From NCBI GenBank assembly GCA_963556145.1, contig OY744466.1:1364001-1428000 (forward strand): a stretch of 64,000 bases of DNA, written 5' to 3'. Origin of the DNA: Hygrocybe punicea (taxonomy: Eukaryota; Basidiomycota; Agaricomycetes; Agaricales; Hygrophoraceae). Positions 1-10,200 of the stretch are shown in pieces. Each line of letters starts with the position of its first letter. Within the stretch, counting starts at the first letter, position 1. The notes under the pieces were generated by a model. The model had not been told where the DNA came from, ran no database searches, and saw only the letters and a program-made list of their open reading frames with translations. A program made the translations under genes and the position numbers.

Positions 1-414
1 TTATCTAGATTCAGACAAGAGTCCTCGGCCGATGAGAGAGAACAAAGAGGAATGGAAATGGGGAAATGAGAAGAGGGTTGCAACGCAACAATGACTGGAA
101 AATGGAGGGGAAAGCAAATATCCAAGAAAACGATCTAAAGATTCATACCTATCTCCGAAAGGATGAAGGAATGCGTATATAAGGCAAGTCCAAAGTCGGG
201 ATTCAAGTCCGATGAGATCCGTCTGTGATAATTGGGATTCCATGAGTTTAGGAGGTGGACCAACCCAGTACGCGAGTGGCCATGCTAGTCAGTATGCATC
301 GGGTTACATCGGGTTCGAGCGTGGATTGCTAGAGATGTTGGGTTCAAGCGGATTCATGAGATATCAAGTTTTACGGCCTCAGAGGGCTGAGAGCCCTCTA
401 CAACACCAATGGGA

Positions 415-600
415 AGTCCCCAGCCCCATCCAACCTTGCAAAAACAGACAGAGTACGTCAATTGACACGTCCCTGTTCTTCATGAGGTAGGTAGCATGCA
501 CAGATGCCCATGGAAAGTCCCTGGCCCCAACCCAACCTCACAAAAACAGATGGAGCGCATCAATTGATGTGTCCTCATTCTTCATGAGGTTGTTAGGATG
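415..600. repeat. Degenerate two-copy direct repeat, about 102 bp offset
   Basis: Two similar blocks follow one another. Each carries CCCAACC-like, CAAAAACAGA (439 and 541), TCAATTGA-type and TTCTTCATGAGG segments in the same order. The offset measured at CAAAAACAGA is 102 bp. The copies are clearly diverged, so this is an old duplication with no visible coding function. Confidence 0.6.
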
Positions 601-808
601 GAACATGGTGGGTACCTGCACATAACGGGTATGGTGTGTACCCGTTGATACACTAGTCGAGGTGCTGTGCACTAAAAACAACACTCTACAACTGGTGTGA
701 TTGTGAGTAAGTGAGGTAATTAGCTTCTACAAGTATCGCGACGATTGCGATCAATAGTGCGACTTAGTGATTAAAGTCGCGACAACGATAGAGGGTCGAG
801 GTATTGAA

Positions 809-1335
809 CTTACAGCCATTTTCATTGAGGTGTGGAAACTCCAAAATTTGAAGGTGGCTGTGCATTTCCAAATATGTAGTCTGCCGAGATTCCATGTACA
901 ATTTTGTAGTGCCGATTAAACAGGACACTTTTGCTTGTTGGTCCAGCACACAAGTAAGTGTAGATACAGAGAAGGCAATCTTTCAGTGATGTACACTTTG
1001 TCCCAGATTTCATCAAGAAAGAGGGTTGGGGAGTTTTCAAGAAGGGAGATAATGAAAATGATATCAGATGTGATGAGTTTGCGCCCAAACTTTACTCTAT
1101 AGGGATTGGAAGTGATGCCATATTTCTGGTGATCTGGATGGCATGGTATACTGATGACTTCCTGATACCAAGTACCTTACAGATCCTGTTGACAGAGGAG
1201 CCTGGCCATGTCAAGCATTTAGAGTACTTCGGTGCTACAAAATTGTACACAGAATCTTGGCAGACTACATATTTGGAAATGCACAGCCACCTTCAAATTT
1301 TGGAGTTTCCACACCTCAATGAAAACCACTGTAAG
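809..1335. repeat. Inverted repeat with arms of about 105 bp (decayed foldback element)
   Basis: The left arm (809 to about 914) and the right arm (about 1230 to 1335) are reverse complements with only a few differences over roughly 105 bp, separated by about 315 bp. Conserved parts include TTTGGAAATGCACAGCCACC on one strand and its complement on the other. The layout suggests a MITE or solo foldback. No target-site duplication was established. Confidence 0.7.
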
Positions 1336-2550
1336 CGATGGTCGAGCTCGAAGAAAGTAATGTCGTAATGATTTTTGAGGGAGATACAATGAAGTGGGAA
1401 AGGGAACGATGCACTCTCTAGTGCTTAAGCGTAATCTACATAGCTATTTTATATGATGATGGTCGGAGATCGGAGGTGAAGTAAAAAGTCATGGAAAGAA
1501 AGAAACTTACTCTAATAGCGGTCGAAAAAAAGGAATATGTATGAATCACATGAAAATGTAGCCAAAAATGGTGCTGAAAGGAGGATGAAGATGGTCTTGT
1601 ACCAAGGGAAGAACAAAGGAGTCTGGTGGGACAAAGGGAATAAGTGTTCTAAACGAGTTAGTCTATCTAAGATGAAACGGGGCATTGCTGTATGAAAGGC
1701 GAACGATTATGTGAGAGTCTGGGGCTCAATCCGATTTGAAGGTTTTCTATTTTGGTCTGCGACTTCGTCGGAGATGTTCGCAATATGATTGAGAGGTCGT
1801 ATGAGTGGTTGCGAGCCATCGCAAAGTCGCAACCTGTCGGGCTCATTTCGAAAGATAGCTAGAACCTGTTCAATTCATTGATTCAGTGGTCAGTGCGGGT
1901 GAGTGCGTATCACCATCATCAGAGCGGGTGCAGGTTCCACAGGTATGGGTGCGGTGTATGGACAAAGTGGGTTTTTTAATCTTGTTAATAAATCTGTCCC
2001 GACAATTTTGGCAGAATGACCCAGTTCCTGCATGCATTCCTCAACCCTCCAGTAAACACTCCCACATTCAATTCTTTGTCGTGAGTATTTGCAACGTTTG
2101 TTCACTACTCTGTTAACTCGTCAATCATCAATAGTTATGTGCTTTTTGATAATGTAATGTGGACTGCGACTTCTGGCCAGATCAACAAATGGAGACGAAA
2201 CACATTGAAGCTACACCGCCGTTGGCTTGGTCATCCCAAACCAACCATGTGACCTAAGAAGCCGAAGTGAGTCAGGTCCAGCCATGCTTCTATATAAAAA
2301 GGGCAGCGTCTGTCCGATATTTGGGCTTCGCTGCAAGGCATGAGTGTAGAAGATCGACATAGATTGGATATCAGCTTCCCATGTCAGGTCTAGTACATAT
2401 GGCCAATAAGGGATTGATGTCGGACAGTCATGAGCTGAACATGAAGGATTCTGGTATAATTTTCTTGTTGAAAGTTGCTGGCGCATTTGGGGGCGGGAAT
2501 GTGTATATATACGAAGCGGTAAAAAAATACATGGACGCAGTGAACTACCA

Positions 2551-4087
2551 CTAGCTAGATGTCAAAGCTCCTCCAGCATTCTCCTCCTCTGCAATAGCCG
2601 CATTCAGGTCTTCATCATCGGCATCATCTGCCTCGAGATGAGCCAAATCGGTATCCGAATAACCTTCCATCTCCTGAATTGCATTTGATATCTCGGGCTG
2701 CCATGCAGGGATAGATTCATTTGAAGCGGGTCGTTTCTTTGGAGGACGTAGTTTGTGGTGTTTCTTCAGTGTTAGTTCAAATACACTATTATAACATCAT
2801 CAATACTGTGCCAATGATAAACGTCGCACACGCACCGGCTGACCCATTTAGACCGTTCAGGCTCCGGGGTTTCCTTGTACTGTGCTCGGCGCTGTTCAAG
2901 CATTTCATCAATCCAGTCCCAGAAGTGTTTCTCGCGTTTCTCATTCTTGTTCACGGCATCTCGATAGTCAACAAGTTTAATTTGCTAAAAATATCAGATA
3001 TATTAGTTTGCGTGGGCAGACGAATGAGGTATGCTTACGACCCAAGCCCAGCAGCCCCACATAGTGTCAGTAACTGAGATTCCCGATGTGCCGATGAGTG
3101 ACCTGACAACAGCGTAAATGTCTTTCTTCTTATCCCAAGCTAGGAGAAGCTATATTTGGCCAATTTATGATAAGTAGGGGTGGGCTGCCAGGCTAGGAAT
3201 AACTGTACCTTCCGTTTGATTTCAGCACGGCAAGATGCGAGACACTTGCTGAGGTGAGTCGCAAATGCCTTCGATGGGATGAAGTCATGGATTTCCTTTG
3301 GTATGCGGTATTGATTGGGGTGGAGACGAATGTGATGCTATAACGTCAAACGAGATTTGTTAATTAATGATGTTGAGAGACAGTGAGCTCACCAGGCAGC
3401 GCGAAAGAAGGCCAGTCTTGTAGCTGGAGAGGCCAGGGTCCAGTAATATTGTGTAGAGCTTTGCGGTGACGTGTTCCTGTGACAGGGAATAATTGACGCC
3501 AGTTCGGGTCAACGGTTGCCACTTGCCTTGAACTGGAGAGACTTTAACCAGGCCTGCCCTGACATATCCGACGCCTGCCCTTGATCGCGTGCCAACCTCG
3601 CATAGAGAGTGATTATCAATTCATGTGTGCAAAGCTGGTAATTTAGAAGCGGCTTGAAAATTAAATTCAGATGCGCTTACTTGGCTTTTGGTGACGATGT
3701 CGTCCTTTTCTGCTGTAGGCACATCATATTCAACGCAGACTTGTTCAGCAAACTCCGCAAAATGAAGTTTTTGGTTCTTGGACCAAGACTGCAATTCAGG
3801 CTCCCGTTGCCAGCGGTGAAGCACGCTTGGAGAGTGTAAGCTGGGGCTTCTGGTATTAAGTTGAGGCCCAAGCCGGCTCCTTGTTGGTGCAATGGTGATA
3901 AGCAGCATAGAAAAAAACTAGATGGTTACAGACCTGGGGTCCTTGCAACCGAAGCAAGTAGATTCAGTCCAGAAAGACGCTCCTGGTTTCCACCGCGAGG
4001 TGAAGGTTGAACCCTGTTGGTCGCGGCATGCATCGGTGTTATAGGGAAATCATGATCTTCAAACTCGATGTCGTCCATGAGGCCCAT
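2551..4087 (-). CDS. Unrecognised spliced gene with acidic C-terminus
   Basis: I do not recognise the family. Read on the minus strand, a chain of short exons can be followed: a start near MGLMDDIEFEDHDFPITP (4087, with an alternative ATG at 4078), an exon with KNQKLHFAEFAEQ (3712-3908 region), THELIITLYARL, EHVTAKLYTILL, HHIRLHPNQYRIPKEIHDF, LLLAWDKKKDIYAVVRSLIG, a Lys/Glu-rich segment, and a very acidic tail ending GGALTSS before the TAG at 2551-2553. Introns are about 50 bp with GT/AG ends; one (3477-3526) appears to begin GCAAGT. It could be a host gene or a transposon-associated gene, since its neighbours to the right are transposon material. The exon chain is inferred by eye; the product is unknown. 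Confidence 0.5.
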
Positions 4088-5028
4088 CTTGTATCCATAA
4101 AATGTATGTCAAACACGGCACAGTGCTGGCAGGCGCTTGAAGGGACTTTGTAAAAAAAAAAAAAATGCAAGTCACGGGTTCTCACATTCGGAATCTTCCA
4201 TACCATGTGAAACACTTATGGATGACAAGTTTAAAATAACAGATGGCAAGCACTCAGGAATAGAAAAGCAAGAAATGTCTTGCAACTGAGTTGAATAAGA
4301 TTGGAGAATTCTCAGCTGTTGCAAAACAGGATGGGCACAAAGACCAGTTTGAGTTCACCTGCAATCCTCCAGAGGAAGTATAGTGTTGCCACAGCTCACA
4401 ATACACAGGCGATGACTCTTTCTTTATCCAACATCACCACTGCTGTCGTGATGGTGGCTGTGACTGTGGTTGTGACTTATCAGCACCATAGGGTGAACAC
4501 AGCAGCTGTAGCAGCAAAGAAGCTGATGGTTGGTGGTGGTGGTGGTGCCTGCGAGCCTGAGTTTGAGGTCCCCATGTTGCAGGGTGTTGGGATGCGGCTT
4601 TTTTGTCATTGTGCATAGCTAGACAGATCTTTGTTGATAAAAGTAAAGAAAAAAAACTTACCAATGCAGCAGAGATTGGTGCATGACCCTCCACTACATC
4701 TGGGACTGGCACATGTCACTTGTTGTCGCTGCTGGCACTGCTGTTGCTGTCGTTGCCACTGCTGCTGTTCTGTTGCCATTGCTGTGGTCATTGGCCATTG
4801 CTGCTGCTGTCTGGGCTGCTGTTGCCTCGAGATCATTGTGCTGTAATCCAAAATAAGTTGATAGTAATAAAAAAAAGAGACATAACAGGAGTGGGTCCTC
4901 GGCTTCCGTTGCCACTTCATTAATTATACATTAATGTCAGGCATTGGAGGTCATCATTGGTCTACATTAATGTAGGGAATAAATCGATATAGGCGAAAGG
5001 GGAGAACAATATTTTACATGTTCACCGG
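4088..5028. other. Non-coding stretch with CAG/CTG-rich tract
   Basis: No firm gene is seen. A run of 13 A residues lies near 4150. From about 4430 to 4850 the DNA is rich in CTG/CAG and GGT/ACC triplets. On the minus strand this gives Gln- and His-rich open frames, and on the plus strand Leu/Cys-rich ones. A 14-bp palindrome, CTACATTAATGTAG, lies at 4962-4975. This is downstream of the SF3A1-like pseudogene and may be its former 3' flank or part of the mobile DNA. Confidence 0.4.
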
Positions 5029-6830
5029 TTACTTCTTTTTGTTGACGCTAAACACAGGACACAGGGTGCGCAGTAGCATACCATGTCACACAGTATCTTG
5101 AAAGTACTTGACAAGTATACTAAATATCATTACCATAACATTCAACATGGTATTGTAACAGTATTCAGACATAAACTACAATACTTGTGCTCAAATTCAT
5201 CTGAAGGTATGAAGGCAAATGAGACTTATACCTTTTCAATAATATCAAGCCTTTTGTTTCACTACTTTTACTGTATCTACAGCAAAGTACTGTATAGTTT
5301 GGATAGAACACTTGCAGCCTAAGATGAACCAAAGTATTAAACCAGTAAGGAAGTTGTGCCACTTTTACTACTAGGATACCTTTTGAATCCTATCAAGATA
5401 CAGTGTGAAATAGTATAGTACTGTTGCCATATTGTGGATTTAAGATACTGTGTCAATCCTTTTAAGATACTGTTTCTGTACTTTTAGTATCTTAAAAGTA
5501 TTGACACAGTATCTTAAATCCACAATATGGCAACAGTACTATACTATTTCACACTGTATCTTGATAGGATTCAAAAGGTATCCTAGTAGTAAAAGTGGCA
5601 CAACTTCCTTACTGGTTTAATACTTTGGTTCATCTTAGGCTGCAAGTGTTCTATCCAAACTATACAGTACTTTGCTGTAGATACAGTAAAAGTAGTGAAA
5701 CAAAAGGCTTGATATTATTGAAAAGGTATAAGTCTCATTTGCCTTCATACCTTCAGATGAATTTGAGCACAAGTATTGTAGTTTATGTCTGAATACTGTT
5801 ACAATACCATGTTGAATGTTATGGTAATGATATTTAGTATACTTGTCAAGTACTTTCAAGATACTGTGTGACATGGTATGCTACTGCGCACCCTGTGGGA
5901 AGATCCTCGTCCTCCAAATTGTAACTCACAATCAAATTGGAATTCGTCAGCATCTTGCCAGCATATGACAGCCTGATTTTGGAGACTGGGACTCTCCCTG
6001 TATGTTGAAGAATGCGATCTCAGAGGGTGGAAACCAGCAGGTTCAAGGGCAGGTCTGGAATAGTCACAATCGTGCCATCTAATTTCCACTCAGGCTTGGA
6101 TGGATCATTGGGCAGTTGTACTAGAAGTGAGATAGGATTCTTCACATTGTCCGGTCAGTGCACTGGAAGCTAAGGGTATTCAGCTAACTTACAGGGTACA
6201 TATTTATCCAATCAGCTTTGGGGTAAAGTTGACCGCCTGGAAGTTTCACAATCTTCTACCTTTTTGCCAGGTGGCAGTTCATCCAGCCCAGTCCCTTGCA
6301 TCTCATCTGCAGTCTAGAAAATACCCGCTTGTGGCGATATCATAGACCCAGCAGCTGTGAGGGTGGCTATTCTTGAAGGATGCATGCTTAGCACAGGGGT
6401 GACGCTAACAGGAGGCGGTTGGTATCCAAATGGTTGGACAGTGTCCAAACCTTGATAATGTAGTGGGGGTAACAGAACAGGCACCAGCTGGTTGGGATAC
6501 ATTGAGGGCTGTGGTCCTGAGGAGATAGTTGCTGCTGAATAGGCAGGATTCACAGGAGCAGGAGTCACCGATGCTTGATTAGGATGTGCTGTAAGTGATG
6601 CCAGGGCAGGGGGTAAGGTGGCCATTGGAGCAGGGGCAGCAGCTGGGCCTATTCTGGGACTGATAGCACCAGGTTCTTGTCTACTCAAACAATAAGTCAT
6701 TGGTAATGTATGAACTGTACAATTAAACTTATGGTCCCAGACCCTTCACAATCTCCTCGTCAAAATTGACCTTGGTGGAGAAAGTGTCAATCGTGTTGGC
6801 TTTGGAAGCAGTATGGCCATCGCCCCTCTG
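5029..6830 (-). pseudogene. Broken 3' fragment of splicing factor SF3A1 (Prp21-like)
   Basis: The minus strand encodes pieces of the C-terminal half of SF3A1, the U2 snRNP SF3a subunit. Near 6730-6830 is DGHTASKANTIDTFSTKVNF, then a Pro/Ala-rich linker (6314-6670), then KLPGGQLYPKADWINMYP near 6192-6250, and then the ubiquitin-like domain with LPNDPSKPEWKLDGTIVTIP and GKMLTNSN (5910-6150). It is broken in several ways. A donor seems changed from GTAAGT to ATAAGT after GLGP. A TAG follows SPQAGIF (6314-6316). A 1-nt frame change separates PPGKK from the KLPGG segment. A foldback element interrupts the last exon; beyond it the frame resumes to the TAA at 5029-5031. The two N-terminal SURP domains of the family are absent upstream. 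An intact copy is presumably elsewhere because the gene is normally essential (inference). Confidence 0.8.
5060..5897. mobile_element. Near-perfect 838-bp foldback (palindromic) element
   Basis: Arms 5060-5471 and 5486-5897 (412 bp each) are reverse complements around a 14-bp spacer. Comparing them base by base I found one mismatch (5458 versus 5499). The ends read CACAGGGTGCGCAGTAG...CTACTGCGCACCCTGTG. The 3 bp just outside both ends are GGA (5057-5059 and 5898-5900), consistent with a 3-bp target duplication. Short motifs of the AAGATACTG/CAGTATCTT type recur inside the arms, as in subterminal repeats. Identical open frames on the two arms (5083-5322 and 5635-5874) are a consequence of the symmetry, not genes. 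A 3-bp duplication and CAC-type ends are features of CMC/CACTA-type DNA transposons, so a non-autonomous member is likely (inference). Confidence 0.88.
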
Positions 6831-7254
6831 CTGGTTGCTGTTGGGGTGCTGTGGCCTTTGTTTGGGGTTGGCCAGTGTTGTTGTGAGCTGGTGTGTGGTG
6901 AGATTGGTGGTGAGATTCAACCTTGGCAGTGGTCATTAGTCTGCTATTTATTTCCTTTTTGGACAGCTAGCCGTGATTTAGCCATTGCCACAACGGTCTG
7001 GTCCAGCTAAAAACCCATATATGGGTTAGCCATTGTTAGCCGTAGCTGATTGGAAAGCTTTGCCTCTTTGAGGAAATTTTCTTGGCAGAATTTTTTGAAT
7101 TTGCATATCTGGCCAGTACAAGTAACTTAGATATTTGGTACTGTTGTGCAGCTAGTATGGTAATGAGAATGCAGCTGATTTCTGTCAAGTAGTCATCTTT
7201 TCATTCATTGTTTTGTTTTCACAATATTGTCATGGTGGGGTACCATGCACTAAA
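6831..7254. other. Spacer between transposase and SF3A1 fragment
   Basis: No gene is recognised. The stretch contains a 16-bp palindrome (AACCCATATATGGGTT near 7011-7026) and GTTAGCC-type repeats around it. It joins the 3' end of the transposase gene to the 5' end of the truncated SF3A1 fragment, so it may contain the breakpoint of the fragment. Confidence 0.4.
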
Positions 7255-10200
7255 CTATCTATCATTTAAAAAGAATCCCCGCAACATCTGTTCATTCTCA
7301 AGTCTCACAGACTCCCCAACAATGCCCCGCTTTTTCCGTGGTTGTGGTACATCACCCTGCTCCCCTTCAACATGCTGGTCAACATCCTCCTCTACATTCC
7401 GCCTCCTTTTCCGTGGGCCAGCCACTTTGACAAGTAAGTTGTTTGATTTCACTTGACGTTGCACTGCTTCAATTGCATCGGCAGTCGGATGTGGAAGAGA
7501 AGAACTACTGTATTTAATTCAACATTCATTTTGTATTCCCAAAATATTATGGACTTACCTGTTGTAATACTTTACCAGACGTTGCAACAGCTCAGATTTG
7601 TTGCCTCCGACCAGAAGGCTTTCTTGCCGACAAAAGTACTTCAACACATCCTTGCTCACATTATCTCTGCCAGTATTGAATGTTCAGTAGAACAAAAAAC
7701 TAAATTGAGTTGAAATACATACAAGGTTGCGTCCTTTTTTCCTTGCTGCCGTCGGGGCACCTCAAAGACAGGTATGGTTCTGCTCCCAGACGCAGCTCTG
7801 TTCTCAATTGGCTCAATTGGGTCCAGATCATCACCATCATCCAATACTTCCTCCAAAACCTCCAGAAGCTCACCATCATCCACGAAGGCCGCTACAAGAT
7901 CTGTTCCACTTGCAGGGCCAGTGGTATTATCAATAGCACGGCTTGCAGCCTTTGTTGCCAGAAGTTTCTTCTTTGCCTCTAGTTGCTGTTCTTTCTTGTC
8001 CCGCACCTGGGCCGATGCCATCTTTCGAAGTTTGGCAATGTCCTCAATGTGAAATGATGACTTGCGTAGATGTGGTGGCAAAGCCGTGGCGACTGTCTCG
8101 TAATTATGGAGGCTGTTGACATTGACAATGAAATGGACATCATCGGCATGCTGCATGATCTTTCTGGTGCGTTTGGTTGCCTCATGTTCTTGCACAAGCA
8201 ACTGTGTACCTGTTGCTTGGCATTTTCCATGTTCACAGTCATGCTGCAGATTTACGGCGCAGATGATGTCCTACAGAATTTGTGAGGAATGAACAAAACA
8301 CAGATAAAATTGACATACCATTGGTTGTAATACAACACGGTTGGGAGACTGTTGAAGAGTAGGCATATCGAGCATGTGGTGGGGGTCGTCACCCAGTACA
8401 AAAAGCTGCACAATGACGTAGATAGTTTTGTCAGGGGACAGCACTGGCGATTCTGGGTTCGACGTGTCTGCAACCAAGATTTTGCACACCTTTCCAAATG
8501 CAAGTGGTGAGAACTCGCCCTGGAAGAACGCCGTTAATCACCCCAGTCCCATCATGATTCCAGGAGTACGCACCCCCTCCAACCGTATAATGGCATGCTG
8601 ACCACATGAAATGTTGTCTCGCGACATTGCCGTAATGGCATGTGCTTTTCTGAACCCGAGAGGAAGGGGATATGGGGCGATGACAACTTGCTGTGCCAGT
8701 GAGTCTGTCCAAGCGATGATAGGTACCGTCACCTTGGGGTTTTTCTTTGATTGAGCTGGCATTGTTATGGTTCCTGGGCTTGTATTAAAATTGATGAAAT
8801 AAATGCCAAGTTGGATTGATACGCACCTGGCACTCGGCCCTTTCTCGAATCCAACCCAAGTAGCTTCACATGTTCAGGGTGGTCTTCCAAGTATCTGAGG
8901 ATAGAGACACTCGCACAAGTCCACCGGCCAGTACGAGCATCTTTCCACCACCCCCCCGTAACAATATGTTTAATGCGATCCATGCCTGCAAAGCACCAGG
9001 CGATGTCTCGACTTGGTGCCATGTGATTGCTATATATAGATGCCGCCCGGAAAACAGCATTGTATGACTCGAACCGCTCCATAGAAAAGAGGATTGCTGG
9101 ACCAAATCGTCGTATGTAGAACACAAGGTGAAGGAGAAAGTGGAATTTGGGTTTTGAGATAAGAATACTCGGGCTGCAAAGCGCAGTCACACTCAAAAAA
9201 TCATCAATACATTGCTGGAGATCTTTCTGCGAAAGATGTCAGGTTGAATCAAGGTTGTCTAGAAAGGCACACACCGAATATGACTCTATATCTTTGATTT
9301 CTGTATGCCAGAGAAGGACTGTAAGACGTCCGATGAGGAGCCATGCGTCCAGGACCTCACGAGGAACCAGGTCATAAACCGTAAATGCCATGACTTGGGA
9401 GATGGTCTTGAAGTGCTTGCCGATTAGTCCACCTTTGTAGTGGCACATGTAGTCGGCAGGTATCTTAGGAATGTTCAGTCCATCCTGAACTATTGAATTA
9501 AGTCGCGATTGGAAGAGGTCAAACTTCTTCGACTTCTCGAGTAGAAACATAGTCTGGCCCCAGAAGTACTTTACAACACCAAGAAGGATGGTATGTAATA
9601 TCTCTGTGGGCGTATCGAGATGTATGTCCACACCTGCGTTGATTGCATTACAATGTTGTTGGCGAAAAACAACATGTAAAGCCCAGACATACCTGACATG
9701 CCGAGCAGCGGATTGATAACGCCACCTTTTTCATGAGCCTTCTTTAATTCCTCCGTAAGAATTGACTGAACTTCGTCTGGTGTATGTGCGGCGCGATCGG
9801 GTGTAGCCTTTCGTAACTCCTGTCCAAGTTTGACAATGGCATCGATAATTGGTTGCGCTACAAGATCTTTGACCCCAGAGTCACGGACGGCCTCCGTCAG
9901 CTTCGTGGCCACACTTGGCTCAAGCGACATCAGCAGTTGTTGAAAGACATGTTCACGTGTTTCTTCGAATGAGCGCTGATCCCCTTCCTGTCGGTGACCG
10001 TACATCAGGGCACAGTACGCTCAATTATTGATTCGCCTTACCTCAAACAGCTTCGAAAATCCTTCCTCGGACCGTTTATACTCCTGAGTGCCGCCAACTT
10101 TGCAAGTACGGCAGAAATGGTTGGCGGCAAGTCCGGCGCAACTACATAGCTCAGCTTGCATTGGGTTATCACCAGCCCAAAGATGCCCATGTGGCTGTAG

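Larger units (their letters stand above)
1..2550. other. Gene-poor repeat-containing stretch
   Basis: I see no convincing gene here. The open frames are short, overlap on both strands and lack recognisable domains. The stretch contains a degenerate direct repeat near 415-600 and an inverted repeat at 809-1335, both listed separately. It fits decayed transposon-derived DNA to the left of the spliced gene ending at 2551. Confidence 0.5.

Noticed and set aside
4424..4920. Gln-, His- and Leu-rich frames on both strands
   Set aside because: They come from CAG/CTG-type triplet repeats that are open in several frames at once.
5083..5874. Two identical 79-codon frames on opposite strands (and a second identical 65-codon pair)
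   Set aside because: They are produced by the perfect symmetry of the foldback element and have no recognisable protein features.
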